Part shown: in pieces, positions 42,859-52,847 of the stretch
Numbering within the stretch: position 1 is the stretch's first letter
How the letters are laid out: each line of letters starts with the position of its first letter
Assembly: GCF_030160115.1 (NCBI RefSeq)
Contig: NZ_BSNS01000007.1
Coordinates: 694,392 to 758,391, forward strand
Source of the DNA: Devosia nitrariae
GTDB taxonomy: Bacteria; Pseudomonadota; Alphaproteobacteria; Rhizobiales; Devosiaceae
Length of the DNA stretch: 64,000 nt
Direction of reading: 5' to 3'
The notes under the pieces: generated by a model
What the model was told of the DNA's origin: nothing
Databases searched by the model: none
Seen by the model: only the letters and a program-made list of their open reading frames with translations
Position numbers and translations under genes: made by a program

Positions 42859-43389
42859 TTATCGCCGATCCCTTTCAGGTTCCTCAGAATTGGGCAGCAT
42901 GGTTGTGATCTCGATCAATTCGAGGCCGAGGCGCGCCGTGGTCTGCCCGATGATGGTATCGAGCCAGGGCCTTCCCGCGACCAGTGTGTCTCCTGGTACA
43001 TATTGGAGGAGCCGCGTGACGAAGACCGAACGCCCGAGCGCCTCCTCGGCCACCGCCAGGGCGTCGGCGAGCTTGAGGCCGTCAGCGAGCGGCGTTGCCG
43101 CTGTGCAGCCGGTGCGGTGGTCGTGCGCAGCGATGGCCTCGAGCGCATCCTCCGGCAGCCGGCCGGCGAGCGCGCCGGCCGTGATCAGGCCGTGCCGGCT
43201 CCAGTCGCCGTCGACGGCGAAATAGTCGAGGTCGTGGCAATAGCCGGTGGCGCGCCAGAGTTCGGCAGGCGCGCCTAAACGCTTGGCGAGTGCCGCCATC
43301 AGGTCGCCGACGAAGAGGCAATGGCGCACGAGGCGGGTGCCACCGAGCCGCCGGTCCAACAGGTCCCGCGCTTCCGCCGCAGTCAGCAT
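42859..43389 (-). CDS. HD domain phosphohydrolase
   Basis: 176 residues. RHCLFVGDLM (His), GYCHDLDYF (His-Asp), AAHDHRTG and a following Asp define the metal-binding HD fold. It probably hydrolyses a nucleotide or phosphate ester; substrate unknown. It lies 14 bp after the YggS-family gene on the same strand and is likely co-transcribed. Confidence 0.82.
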   Translation of the reverse strand: MLTAAEARDLLDRRLGGTRLVRHCLFVGDLMAALAKRLGAPAELWRATGYCHDLDYFAVDGDWSRHGLITAGALAGRLPEDALEAIAAHDHRTGCTAATPLADGLKLADALAVAEEALGRSVFVTRLLQYVPGDTLVAGRPWLDTIIGQTTARLGLELIEITTMLPNSEEPERDRR

Positions 43390-43403
43390 CGCACCTGGCG
43401 CCC

Positions 43404-44090
43404 CTAACCTGCTTTGGGCCGCGCCCCGAACAGGACCGAGCCCAACCTTACATGTGTTGCGCCCATGGCGATTGCTGTCTCGAAATCGCCGCTCATGCCC
43501 ATGGAGAGCTGTTCAACCCCCGCGGCGCGCGCCAGCTCCGCCATATGGGCGAAATACGGTCCCGGTGGCTCCGCCTCGGGCGGGATGCACATCAGCCCGA
43601 CGATATCGAGCCTGTGTACCTGCCGGCAGCGCTCGACGAACGCCACCGCTTCATCGGGCGCAATTCCGGCCTTTTGCTGTTCTCCGCCGATGTTGACCTG
43701 CACGAAGCAAGGCAGGTTCCTGCCGGCCCGCTCCATCTCGTCCCTGAGGGCGACGGCGAGCTTGTCACGATCGACCGTCTCGATGACGTCGAACAGCGCC
43801 ACGGCCTCGCGCGCCTTGTTGGTCTGCAGCGGACCGATGAGATGCAATTCTATGCCATCATAGGATGCCCGCAATCCCGGCCATTTGCCCTTTGCCTCCT
43901 GCACCCGGTTCTCGCCGAACACAAGCTGTCCCGCAGCCAGGTAGGGTGCGATCGCTTCGGCAGGAAAGGTCTTGGAGACGGCAACGAGCGTGACTGCCGC
44001 GGGCGGCGGACCGAAGCGCTTTTGCGCCTTGGTGATCCTCGCCCGGATCGTCTCGAGCCGTTCATTTGCTCTCGCGGCCGCCTGCTCCAC
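43404..44090 (-). CDS. YggS family PLP-binding protein (PLP homeostasis)
   Basis: 228 residues. TLVAVSKTFPAEAI holds the PLP lysine, and FGENRVQEAKGKWPGL and STGMSGDFETAIAMGATHVRLGSVLFG are the hallmark signatures. The protein keeps free PLP and amino acid balance and has no known catalysis. Start at 44090 near an ATG/TTG choice; the residues before VTLVAVSK fit. Confidence 0.9.
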   Translation of the reverse strand: MEQAAARANERLETIRARITKAQKRFGPPPAAVTLVAVSKTFPAEAIAPYLAAGQLVFGENRVQEAKGKWPGLRASYDGIELHLIGPLQTNKAREAVALFDVIETVDRDKLAVALRDEMERAGRNLPCFVQVNIGGEQQKAGIAPDEAVAFVERCRQVHRLDIVGLMCIPPEAEPPGPYFAHMAELARAAGVEQLSMGMSGDFETAIAMGATHVRLGSVLFGARPKAG

Positions 44091-44215
44091 GCTTTCGCCC
44101 TGTTGCTGTTGACCAATCGGGTGTTTTCTGATGATGGTCGCTAGCCAAAATCCCCACAGAACGCAAGGAATGGCGGCTGTTTTGCGCCTTTCCAGATAAT
44201 CTTCGAGGACGAGAC

Positions 44216-46837
44216 GTGAGCGTCGAACGCTACAACCCGCGCGAAATGGAGCCCCACTGGCAGAAAGTGTGGGAGGATCGGCAGTCCTTTGTCGTCCGGC
44301 ACGAGGATCCGCGCGAGCGCTACTACGTCCTCGAGATGTTCCCCTATCCGTCGGGCCGCATCCATATGGGCCATGTGCGCAACTATGCGCTTGGCGACGT
44401 GGTCGCGCGCTACCAGCGCGCCAGGGGCAAGAACGTGCTGCATCCCATGGGCTGGGACGCTTTTGGCCTGCCCGCCGAGAACGCCGCCATCGAGCGCGGT
44501 CTCAATCCGGGCGTGTGGACCCGGCAGAACATCGAGGCGATGCGCGCGCAGCTCAAATCCATGGGCCTCTCGCTCGACTGGACGCGCGAGGTCGCGACCT
44601 GCGATCCCGAGTACTACAAGCATCAGCAGGCGCTGTTCCTCGACATGCTCGAGGCCGGCCTCGTCACGCGCAAGCAGAGCAAGGTCAACTGGGACCCGGT
44701 CGACATGACCGTGCTCGCCAACGAGCAGGTGATCGACGGCAGGGGCTGGCGCTCCGGCTCGACCGTCGAGCAGCGCGAGCTGACCCAGTGGTTCTTCAAG
44801 ATCTCCGATTTTGCCGAGGATCTGCTGACCGCCCTCGATGATCTCAACGAATGGCCGGACAAAGTGCGCACCATGCAGCGCAACTGGATCGGAAAGTCGG
44901 AAGGCCTGCGGTTGCTCTTTGCCTTGCAGCCGAACGAGAAGACCGCCGCAACCAGCATTGATGTGTTCACCACGAGGCCCGACACCATATTCGGCGCTTC
45001 GTTCATCGCGGTCTCGCCCGATCACCCGCTGACCGAAGAGCTCGTCAACGCCGACCCGGCGCTCGCCGAGTTCGTTGCCGAATGCCACCGCCACGGGACG
45101 GCGACAGAAACGCTTGAGAAGGCCGAAAAGCAGGGCTACTTCACTGGCCTCAACGTCGAGCACCCGGTCAAGCCCGGCCAGACGCTGCCCGTCTACGTCG
45201 CCAATTTCGTGCTGATGGATTACGGCACCGGCGCCATTTTCGGCAGCGCCGGCCATGACCAGCGCGACCTGGAGTTCGCCCGCAAGTACGGTCTGCCCGT
45301 CATTCCTGTTGTCCTGCCGCCCGGCGCCGATCCCGAGACCTTCACCATCGGCGACGAGGCCTATACGGACACCGGCACCATCTTCAATTCCGCCTTCCTC
45401 GATGGTCTTTCCATCGAGGAAGCCAAGCGGACTATTGCCGATCATTTTGCCTCTCTGCGGGTCGACGGCCGGCCGCAGGGCACGGTCGAGGTCAACTATC
45501 GCCTGCGCGACTGGGGCGTTTCGCGCCAGCGCTATTGGGGCAGCCCGATTCCGGTCATCCATTGCGAGGTCTGCGGCACCATACCGGTGCCCAAGAAGGA
45601 CCTGCCGGTGGTGCTGCCTGAAGACGTGACGTTCGACAAGCCGGGCAATCCCCTCGACCACCATCCGACCTGGAAGCACGTCGACTGTCCGCAGTGTGGC
45701 CGCCCCGCCCGGCGCGAGACCGACACTATGGACACGTTCGTCGACTCCTCCTGGTACTTCATTCGCTTCACGGCACCGCATGCCGATACGCCGACGCTGC
45801 CGGAAGAGGCCAATGCCTGGATGCCGGTCGATCAGTATATCGGCGGCGTCGAGCACGCCATTCTGCACCTCTTGTATTCGCGGTTCTTCACCCGAGCCAT
45901 GCGTATGACCGGCCATATAGGCCTCGATGAACCGTTCAAGGGCATGTTCACGCAGGGCATGGTCACCCACGAAACCTACAAGTCCGACGACGGCAGGTGG
46001 CTTTCGCCGGAAGAGGTGCGGGTGGAAATGGGCGACGGAGATCGCCGGGCAACGGAGATCGCGACCGGCAACCCGGCTCAGATCGGTTCGATCGAGAAGA
46101 TTTCCAAATCCAAGCGCAACGGCATCGATCCGGACGAGATCCTCAAGACCTATGGCGCGGATACCGCCCGTTGGTTCATGCTCTCGGATTCCCCGCCCGA
46201 GCGCGACGTGCAGTGGACCGAGGCCGGCGTCGAGGGCGCCAGCCGCTTTCAGCAACGCATCTGGCGGCTGGTGACGGAAACTATCGCGATCAGTGAACAA
46301 TTCGCGGAGATTGTACCAGGTTCGCATGACGAAGACGCCTTAGCCCTGCGCCGCATCGTTCATCGCGCCGTCAAGCACGTCGGTGAGGATATCGAGGGTC
46401 TACGCTTCAATCGCGCCGTTGCCCAGATCTACGAGCTCACCAATGCGCTGACCCGCTGCTATATAGGTCTGGTCTCGCCGGCGCCACAAGCGCGCTGCGC
46501 GGCCCTGCGCGAAGGGGTTGAGCACCTGGTGCAGCTCATCGCGCCGATGATGCCGCACCTGGCTGAGACTTGCTGGGAGGCCCTGGGCCTGGAGGGGCTG
46601 GTCGCCGATGCGCCCTGGCCGATCGTCGATCCGGCGTTGCTGGTCGATGACACCGTCACTCTGCCGATCCAGATCAACGGCAAGCGGCGCGCCGAAATCA
46701 CCGTCGCCAAGGGATCTCAGCAAAAGACCGTCGAAGAACTGGTGTTGTCACTGGAGCCGGTTGCCCGCATGCTGGAAGGCAAATCGGTCAAGAAGATCGT
46801 GGTCGTGCCGGACAGGATCGTCAATGTCGTGGTCTAA
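44216..46837 (+). CDS. leuS: leucine--tRNA ligase
   Basis: 873 residues, normal length. MEPHWQKVW start, class I HIGH motif as HMGH (residues 50-53), CP1 editing domain in the middle with the threonine-rich [12 protein letters not shown], and KISKS near 628. It charges tRNA-Leu. GTG 44216 follows GAGGACGAGAC. The stop lies inside the lptE start by 14 bp, so leuS, lptE and holA form an operon. Confidence 0.97.
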   Translation: MSVERYNPREMEPHWQKVWEDRQSFVVRHEDPRERYYVLEMFPYPSGRIHMGHVRNYALGDVVARYQRARGKNVLHPMGWDAFGLPAENAAIERGLNPGVWTRQNIEAMRAQLKSMGLSLDWTREVATCDPEYYKHQQALFLDMLEAGLVTRKQSKVNWDPVDMTVLANEQVIDGRGWRSGSTVEQRELTQWFFKISDFAEDLLTALDDLNEWPDKVRTMQRNWIGKSEGLRLLFALQPNEKTAATSIDVFTTRPDTIFGASFIAVSPDHPLTEELVNADPALAEFVAECHRHGTATETLEKAEKQGYFTGLNVEHPVKPGQTLPVYVANFVLMDYGTGAIFGSAGHDQRDLEFARKYGLPVIPVVLPPGADPETFTIGDEAYTDTGTIFNSAFLDGLSIEEAKRTIADHFASLRVDGRPQGTVEVNYRLRDWGVSRQRYWGSPIPVIHCEVCGTIPVPKKDLPVVLPEDVTFDKPGNPLDHHPTWKHVDCPQCGRPARRETDTMDTFVDSSWYFIRFTAPHADTPTLPEEANAWMPVDQYIGGVEHAILHLLYSRFFTRAMRMTGHIGLDEPFKGMFTQGMVTHETYKSDDGRWLSPEEVRVEMGDGDRRATEIATGNPAQIGSIEKISKSKRNGIDPDEILKTYGADTARWFMLSDSPPERDVQWTEAGVEGASRFQQRIWRLVTETIAISEQFAEIVPGSHDEDALALRRIVHRAVKHVGEDIEGLRFNRAVAQIYELTNALTRCYIGLVSPAPQARCAALREGVEHLVQLIAPMMPHLAETCWEALGLEGLVADAPWPIVDPALLVDDTVTLPIQINGKRRAEITVAKGSQQKTVEELVLSLEPVARMLEGKSVKKIVVVPDRIVNVVV

Positions 46838-47330
46838 TCTCTTCCTGCGAAAGGCTTTTCTCGGCCTTGCCCTGGCATCGGCCGCAGTGCTGCCCGCCTG
46901 CACCATGGCGCCGGTCTATTCCGACCCTCAAACGGTCTCGCAGCAGCTCGCCTTCACTTATGCCGAGCCCAACTCGCGGCTCGAACAGATCGTCTATCAG
47001 GACCTGCGCCTGCGCTTCGGCGAGTCACAGGCGCCTGACGCGCGCGAGCTGCGCGTATCGATTTCGGCCGGCGGCAGTCGGGAGGCGCTCTCCGATACTG
47101 CCAATCCCAATGACACAAAAAGAGTGACGGCCACCGCACGGCTGACCGTTATGCCGCCAGCGGGCAGCGGCAGGGCTCCGGTGACCATCATCCGCACCGC
47201 TATGGCCAACTACACCACCAATGCGCAGGCGTTCGCCGCGCAGGAGGCGCTGGTCGAGGCGCAGGAGCGCGCCGCTCACGCCGTTGCCGAATCGCTGCGC
47301 CTGGCGCTTCTCGCCGGCGCCACCCGCTAA
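46824..47330 (+). CDS. lptE: LPS-assembly lipoprotein LptE
   Basis: 168 residues. Lipobox LPAC near residue 26 after a hydrophobic signal ([14 protein letters not shown]), then a short alpha-beta domain. LptE is the plug of LptD in the outer membrane. Recognition is helped by its place between leuS and holA, a conserved order. Start ATG 46824 overlaps leuS. Confidence 0.83.
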   Translation: MSWSNLFLRKAFLGLALASAAVLPACTMAPVYSDPQTVSQQLAFTYAEPNSRLEQIVYQDLRLRFGESQAPDARELRVSISAGGSREALSDTANPNDTKRVTATARLTVMPPAGSGRAPVTIIRTAMANYTTNAQAFAAQEALVEAQERAAHAVAESLRLALLAGATR

Positions 47331-47332
47331 CC

Positions 47333-48355
47333 ATGACTGCCCTCAAGGCCAACGAGGTGGCCCGCTACCTGCAGCGACCGGATCTCGACGAGGGCATTTT
47401 CCTCGTCTATGGCCCCGATACCGGCCTCGTACGCGAGACGGCCCAGAAGCTGATTCGCTTCTATGCCGGTGACGATCCCCAATCGGCCAGTATCGTCACT
47501 CTGGAAGCCTCCGACGTCGACGCCGACCCCTCAATTCTCGCCGTCGAAGCCAAGACTCTTTCCCTCTTTGGCGGCCGCCGCATCGTGCGCGTGCGTGGCG
47601 CAGGAAAGAGCCTGGTGATGACCCTTTCCGAGCTCCGGGACGATCCGGCAGGCGCCGTGATCGTGCTCGAGGCCGGCAATCTTACGCCTCGCGATGCCCT
47701 GCGCGCATTGGTCGAGGCGGCGCGGCTTGGCCGCGCCCTGCCCTGCTACGCCGACAGCGACGAGACGCTGGCCGCGCTCGTCCGCGAGACCCTGGCAACC
47801 GCGGGTATCACGGCGGATCCGGATGTGATCGCCATCTTGCGGGACATCCTCGGCAACGACCGCGAGGTCACCCGGCGCGAGTTGGAGAAGCTGACGCTCT
47901 ACGCCGCCGACAGCAAGACGCTGACCCGGGAAGACGTGCTGACGCTTTGCGCCGACAACGCAGCCCTCGTCATCGACAGCATTCTCGATGCGGCCGGCAC
48001 CGGGCATGCCGAGCGGCTCGAAACCGCGCTCAATCGTGCGCTGGGCTCCGCCGTCGATCCGCAGCGTCTTCTCATTATGGCCATGAGCCATTTTTCCAAC
48101 CTGCGCCGCTGGCGCGGCGAGGTCGACGCAGGCAAATCCCCCCGCGACGTGTTGAACGCCCTTCGGCCCAAGCCCCACTTTTCCCGCCTCGCCAGCCTCG
48201 AGCGCCAGCTGCGGCTGTGGACCGATCCCGCCCTCGCCGCTGGATGCGAACGTCTCCATCAGGCCAGCGAAGACAGCCGCCGCCGATCAGCGCTCGCCGA
48301 CGCTGTCCTGCGCCGCGCCTTGCTGGCGGTTTGCATGATGGCGGCGGCGAACTGA
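47333..48355 (+). CDS. holA: DNA polymerase III subunit delta
   Basis: 340 residues. FLVYGPDTGLVRETAQKL at the start and the AAA-like fold with no true Walker A, plus HFSNLRRWRGEV near the C-terminus, agree with HolA, the clamp-loader wrench. Starts 2 bp after lptE. The parB gene lies downstream in opposite orientation. Confidence 0.9.
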   Translation: MTALKANEVARYLQRPDLDEGIFLVYGPDTGLVRETAQKLIRFYAGDDPQSASIVTLEASDVDADPSILAVEAKTLSLFGGRRIVRVRGAGKSLVMTLSELRDDPAGAVIVLEAGNLTPRDALRALVEAARLGRALPCYADSDETLAALVRETLATAGITADPDVIAILRDILGNDREVTRRELEKLTLYAADSKTLTREDVLTLCADNAALVIDSILDAAGTGHAERLETALNRALGSAVDPQRLLIMAMSHFSNLRRWRGEVDAGKSPRDVLNALRPKPHFSRLASLERQLRLWTDPALAAGCERLHQASEDSRRRSALADAVLRRALLAVCMMAAAN

Positions 48356-48359
48356 AATC

Positions 48360-48373
48360 GTTTCACGTGAAAC
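48360..48373. other. parS-like site 1 (GTTTCACGTGAAAC)
   Basis: Perfect 14-bp palindrome, the inner part of the parS consensus TGTTTCACGTGAAACA. It lies between holA and parB, 163 bp from the parB stop. Confidence 0.85.
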
Positions 48374-48535
48374 GCGTGAGCGATGGTGCGGCAAGGGGCG
48401 GAGGAGGGGAAGAGTCTGTCGCAAGGACTACGTTGAAGCTTCGGCACCGCGACAACTACAAACGCGATGTGAGCTGGGGGTTAGGGATTGGAGATCAATG
48501 TCTAGCTCGCCGAACTTCTCACCGAGAAACCGCGC

Positions 48536-49411
48536 TTAATTCACCACTTTCGTCAGCCGCGAGCAGATACCATCGAGCTGCTCCAGCGTCTTGTAGCGGA
48601 TCTCGAGCTTGCCGCCATTGGTGCTGTGACTGACTGACACCGACAGGCCCAGCGCATCCGAGAGCTGGCGCTCGAGCGCCACGGTATCCGCATCCTTACC
48701 TTCCGGCTCCACCCGGCGTTTGGGCGCTATGTCCCGCTTCTGGCTCAAAGCCTCGGCTTCACGCACGGAGAGCCCGCGCGAGACGATCTGCTCGGCGAGT
48801 GCCGCTGGATCGGCGGCGGTGATGAGCGTGCGCGCATGACCAGCGGTGAGCTCACCGCCGGCGACCATGCCCTTGACTGTTTCCGGCAGCTTCAGCAGCC
48901 GCAGCGTGTTGGCGACATGCGAGCGGCTCTTGCCGATGACCTGCGCCAGATCCTGCTGCGTATACTCGAACTGCTCGATGAGCTGCTCGTAGCCCAGCGC
49001 CTCTTCCAGCGGGTTGAGATCGGCGCGCTGCACGTTCTCGATGATGGCGAGCTCGAGCGCCTCCTTGTCGTCGACCTCGCGCACGATGACCGGCACTTCG
49101 TGGAGGCCCGCCCGTTGCGCTGCCCGCCAGCGCCGCTCCCCCGCGATAATCTCGAAGATGTTGGGGTCGTTCGACGGCCGCACCAGTAGCGGCTGCATGA
49201 CACCCTTTTCGCGGATGGAGTTGGTCAGCTCCTCGAGCTGCTCGTCATCGAAGGAGCGCCTCGGATTGGCCCGGTTGGCGGTGATGAACTCGACCGGCAA
49301 GCGCCGCACACCGCCGCTCTCGACCACACGCCCGCTCGTTTCGAGCGTCGCCATGTCTCCAATGAGAGCCGCCAGGCCCCGGCCGAGGCGGGAAGGTTTG
49401 TCAGTCATCAT
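48536..49411 (-). CDS. parB: chromosome partitioning protein ParB
   Basis: 291 residues. SRLGRGLAALIGD start, CTP-binding GERRWRAAQRAG, HTH KSRSHVANTLRLLKLP and C-terminal dimer end. It spreads from parS sites as a CTP clamp. It starts 9 bp after parA. Six parS-like sites lie nearby. Confidence 0.96.
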   Translation of the reverse strand: MMTDKPSRLGRGLAALIGDMATLETSGRVVESGGVRRLPVEFITANRANPRRSFDDEQLEELTNSIREKGVMQPLLVRPSNDPNIFEIIAGERRWRAAQRAGLHEVPVIVREVDDKEALELAIIENVQRADLNPLEEALGYEQLIEQFEYTQQDLAQVIGKSRSHVANTLRLLKLPETVKGMVAGGELTAGHARTLITAADPAALAEQIVSRGLSVREAEALSQKRDIAPKRRVEPEGKDADTVALERQLSDALGLSVSVSHSTNGGKLEIRYKTLEQLDGICSRLTKVVN

Positions 49412-49420
49412 TTCAGGTCC

Positions 49421-50221
49421 TCAGGCCGCATGCAGTTGCCGCTCGCGCCGGATCACCTCGGTGGCGAGCCGAAGATAGGCTTGGCTACCGGCGCATTTGA
49501 GATCGTAAAGCAGGGCCGGCTTGCCATAGCTCGGCGCTTCCGAGAGGCGCACATTGCGCGGTATGACGGTGTCGTAGACGAGGTCGCCCATCTCCTGGCG
49601 CACATCCTGCAGCACCTGTTCGGACAGGTTGTTGCGCTTATCGAACATGGTCATCACCACGCCCTGGATGGACAACCGCGGATTGAGCGTCGAACGGATC
49701 TGCTCGATGGTCTGCAGCAGCTGGCTGAGGCCTTCGAGCGCGAAGAACTCGCATTGCAGCGGCACCAGCACAGCATCCGCCGCCACCAGCGAGTTGACCG
49801 TCAACAGGTTGAGCGAGGGCGGACAGTCGATGAGAATATAGGTCACCTGCTGGCCGTTGACCGTCAACTCATTGAGCCGCTTGAACGAATCGCGCAAACG
49901 AAAGGCACGGTCCGCGTGCGCGGCAATGGTGAGCTCGACCCCGAGGAGATCCATGGTCGACGGCACGATCGCTACATTTGGCACGCTGGTCATCACCGCA
50001 GCCTCGGCGACCGTCGCCTCGCCGACCAACAGGTCGTAGGCCGATACCTCACGATCCTGGCGCGATATGCCAAGGCCCGTCGAAGCATTTCCCTGCGGAT
50101 CGAGATCGACGATCAGCACGCGCTCGCCGATGGCGGCAAGGGCCGTCGCGAGGTTGATGGCGGTGGTGGTCTTACCCACACCGCCCTTCTGATTGGCGAG
50201 AGTCAGGATACGGGGCGCCAA
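49421..50221 (-). CDS. parA: chromosome partitioning ATPase ParA
   Basis: 266 residues. Deviant Walker A KGGVGKTT (residues 12-19), DLDPQGNASTGLG and DCPPSLNLLT switch motifs. It is a Soj/ParA type ATPase that moves ParB-parS complexes. Confidence 0.96.
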   Translation of the reverse strand: MAPRILTLANQKGGVGKTTTAINLATALAAIGERVLIVDLDPQGNASTGLGISRQDREVSAYDLLVGEATVAEAAVMTSVPNVAIVPSTMDLLGVELTIAAHADRAFRLRDSFKRLNELTVNGQQVTYILIDCPPSLNLLTVNSLVAADAVLVPLQCEFFALEGLSQLLQTIEQIRSTLNPRLSIQGVVMTMFDKRNNLSEQVLQDVRQEMGDLVYDTVIPRNVRLSEAPSYGKPALLYDLKCAGSQAYLRLATEVIRRERQLHAA

Positions 50222-50243
50222 TACGGCCTCCGGAGTTGTCTAA

Positions 50244-50894
50244 CTATCTGGTTTTCAAGCGCAAATTCTTGAGCTCGACGAGGACGCCGCGTTCGTCGGT
50301 GTCACTTTTGACCAATACCACGTCATGGTGCCACAGGGCACCCGATTCCACCAGTTCTTCAACATGTTCCCGCCCCTTGTGAAAGATGGCGCGTGTTGCA
50401 GGGCCGAAGAATGGCGCGGCCATGGCGCAGAGACGTGTGAGACTGGCCAGCGCCCGAGAGGTAATGACGTCGACCGATCCTGTTTCACGTGAATCAATTT
50501 CCTCCACCCGACGAGCTTTCACCCGCACATTGAGGCCGAGCTCGCGTGCGACCGTGCGCAGAAAGCTCGCCTTGCGGGTCGTCGGCTCGACAAGGATGAA
50601 TCGTCGGTCCAGTCCCTTGCTGGCAATGGCCAGAGGCAGAGCGGGTAATCCGCCACCGCTGCCGAGGTCGAGAATGGTGCGGTCGGCCTCATCCAGGAGT
50701 TTCAGCACCTGCAGACTGTCGGCAAAGTGCCGCGTCCACACCTCGGCCAGCGTTTCACGTGAAACAAGATTCTGTATCCTCTGCCATTTCTTCAGCAGCT
50801 GAGCATAGGATTCCAGATCCGCAATCACGTCCTTCTCGTTTCGGGCAAAGTATGGGGCGTAGGCCGCGATCGCCGCGTGGTCGCCGGGGGTCAT
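50244..50894 (-). CDS. rsmG: 16S rRNA (guanine-N7) methyltransferase RsmG
   Basis: 216 residues. Rossmann motif ILDLGSGGGLPALPLAIA and TSRALASLTRL are typical RsmG signatures. Methylates G527 of 16S rRNA. It overlaps mnmG by 1 bp and carries two parS-like sites inside its coding sequence, both read as Ser-Arg-Glu-Thr. Confidence 0.95.
   Translation of the reverse strand: MTPGDHAAIAAYAPYFARNEKDVIADLESYAQLLKKWQRIQNLVSRETLAEVWTRHFADSLQVLKLLDEADRTILDLGSGGGLPALPLAIASKGLDRRFILVEPTTRKASFLRTVARELGLNVRVKARRVEEIDSRETGSVDVITSRALASLTRLCAMAAPFFGPATRAIFHKGREHVEELVESGALWHHDVVLVKSDTDERGVLVELKNLRLKTR
50481..50496. other. parS-like site 2 inside rsmG (TGTTTCACGTGAATCA)
   Basis: 15 of 16 positions match TGTTTCACGTGAAACA. 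Lies within rsmG and codes for part of IDSRET on the minus strand. Confidence 0.8.
50751..50766. other. parS-like site 3 inside rsmG (CGTTTCACGTGAAACA)
   Basis: 15 of 16 match; the second parS-like site in the rsmG gene, coding for VSRET. Confidence 0.85.
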
Positions 50895-52756
50895 CAGCTG
50901 GCCTTACGCAGGCCGCCACGCCGTATGACCGAGAGCAGCAGGGTGATCGCCGCCGGCGTCACGCCGTCAATGGCTTGCGCCTGGGCAATGGTGGCGGGCC
51001 GCCGCTCGTGGAGCTTCTGGCGCATTTCCATGGAAAGACCAGCTATGTCCTCGTAGTTTACCCATTCGGGTATTTCGCGCATTTCATCGCGCTTGACCGC
51101 TTCGACGTCGGCCCTCTGCCGGTCGAGATAAACGGCATACTGCGCATCGACCGTCAGCTGTTGGAGGATCCCCGGTTCAATAGCGGCAATCTCCGGCCAA
51201 AGCCCAGCTACCTGCTGGCTGCTGACTTCAGGATAGGAGAGCAGTTCGAAGGCTGAGCGCTGCTTGCCGTCTGCATTGACCGCGATCCCGGCCTTGCGAG
51301 CTGCGCTCGGAGTTGCGGACAAGGTGCGCAGCAGCTTCCCGCCTGTCGCGAGCTTGGTTGATTTTTCGTTAAAGGCCGCTGCCCGTCCGGCATCGACAAG
51401 CCCGGCCGCGATTCCGATCGGCGTCAGCCGCTGATCCGCGTTGTCTGCTCGCAGATGCAGTCGGAATTCGGCGCGCGACGTAAACATGCGGTAGGGCTCG
51501 GAGACGCCGCGTGTCGTCAGGTCGTCGACCATGACGCCGAGGTAGCTTTCGGTCCGCGACAGCACAAGCGGCTCGGCGCCCCTGGCAGCAAGTCCGGCAT
51601 TAGCACCGGCCAACAGACCCTGCGCGCCGGCCTCCTCATAGCCGGTGGTCCCGTTGATCTGGCCGGCGAGGTAAAGCCCGGGTAGGCGCTTCATCTCCAG
51701 GGTTGCCCGGAGTTCTCGTGGATCGACATGGTCGTATTCGATGGCATAGCCCGGCCGCAGGATGCGCACAGTCTCGAGCCCCGGCATGGACTTGAGGAAA
51801 GCCTCCTGCACTTCGGCCGGCAACGAGGTGGAAAGCCCGTTGGGATAGATCGTCGGGTCGTCGAGCCCTTCGGGCTCCAGGAAGATCTGATGGCTGTCCC
51901 GATCGGAAAAGCGCACGATCTTATCTTCGATCGACGGACAGTAGCGGGGCCCGCGGCTCTGGATACGCCCCGAATACATGGCCGAACGGTGCAGGTTCTC
52001 GGCAATGATCCGATGCGTCTCGGCCGTGGTGCGGGTCACGAAGCAGGAAACTTGCTGCGTGGTGATCGCCGTCGTCAGCATGGAGAAGGGCTCGGGCGGA
52101 AGATCGCCGGCCTGCTCCTCGAGGCCGGTAAAATCGATGCTGCCAGCATCGAGCCGTGCGGGCGTCCCGGTCTTCAGGCGACCTAGCCGCAGGCCTAGCG
52201 CCTCAAGGCGCACGGACAGCCCGAGCACGGGCTTCTCGCCGGCCCGTCCGGCCGGTACCGTCTCTTCGCCGCGATGGATCAGGCCACGCAGAAACGTTCC
52301 CGTGGTCAGAACCACCGCACTGGCTGAGATACGCCGCCCGTCGAGGAGGATGGCGCCGGCGATCCGGCCATCCTCGACAATGAGATCATCGACCTCACCT
52401 TCCATGACATCCAGGTTGCGCTGAGTAGTGATCGCGGCCTGCATCGCCTTTCGATAGAGCTTACGGTCAGCCTGGGCACGAGGCCCCCGAACCGCCGGTC
52501 CCTTGCGGCGGTTAAGCACGCGAAACTGTATGCCCGCCTGGTCGGCCACCCGTCCCATCAGCCCATCGAGCGCGTCGATCTCGCGCACCAGATGCCCCTT
52601 GCCGAGGCCGCCGATGGCGGGATTGCAGCTCATCTCACCGATAGTCGCGAACTTATGGGTGATGAGCGCGGTCGGCGCGCCGAGGCGCGCAGAAGCCGCC
52701 GCCGCTTCGCAACCGGCATGACCTCCGCCCACTACAATGACCGCATAGTCGCTCAT
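50894..52756 (-). CDS. mnmG: tRNA uridine-5-carboxymethylaminomethyl modification enzyme MnmG (GidA)
   Basis: 620 residues. FAD motif [44 protein letters not shown], and a C-terminal helical domain. With MnmE it modifies U34 in tRNA. Full length, starts 39 bp from a parS-like site. Confidence 0.96.
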   Translation of the reverse strand: MSDYAVIVVGGGHAGCEAAAASARLGAPTALITHKFATIGEMSCNPAIGGLGKGHLVREIDALDGLMGRVADQAGIQFRVLNRRKGPAVRGPRAQADRKLYRKAMQAAITTQRNLDVMEGEVDDLIVEDGRIAGAILLDGRRISASAVVLTTGTFLRGLIHRGEETVPAGRAGEKPVLGLSVRLEALGLRLGRLKTGTPARLDAGSIDFTGLEEQAGDLPPEPFSMLTTAITTQQVSCFVTRTTAETHRIIAENLHRSAMYSGRIQSRGPRYCPSIEDKIVRFSDRDSHQIFLEPEGLDDPTIYPNGLSTSLPAEVQEAFLKSMPGLETVRILRPGYAIEYDHVDPRELRATLEMKRLPGLYLAGQINGTTGYEEAGAQGLLAGANAGLAARGAEPLVLSRTESYLGVMVDDLTTRGVSEPYRMFTSRAEFRLHLRADNADQRLTPIGIAAGLVDAGRAAAFNEKSTKLATGGKLLRTLSATPSAARKAGIAVNADGKQRSAFELLSYPEVSSQQVAGLWPEIAAIEPGILQQLTVDAQYAVYLDRQRADVEAVKRDEMREIPEWVNYEDIAGLSMEMRQKLHERRPATIAQAQAIDGVTPAAITLLLSVIRRGGLRKAS

Positions 52757-52794
52757 GAGATGCCCGATCTGAGAGAGCCAGCGGTTTAGGCCAA

Positions 52795-52810
52795 TGTTTC
52801 ACGTGAATCA
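52795..52810. other. parS-like site 4 (TGTTTCACGTGAATCA)
   Basis: 15 of 16 match; in the gap between mnmE and mnmG, 22 bp from the next one. Confidence 0.8.
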
Positions 52811-52831
52811 ACAGTACCCGCGGGTCCCGGC

Positions 52832-52847
52832 TGTTTCACGTGAATCA
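52832..52847. other. parS-like site 5 (TGTTTCACGTGAATCA)
   Basis: Identical to sites 2 and 4, and overlapping the mnmE stop codon (52845). Confidence 0.8.

Noticed and set aside
44141..46327. 728-codon minus-strand frame
   Set aside because: It covers leuS in antisense; leuS has all class I motifs.
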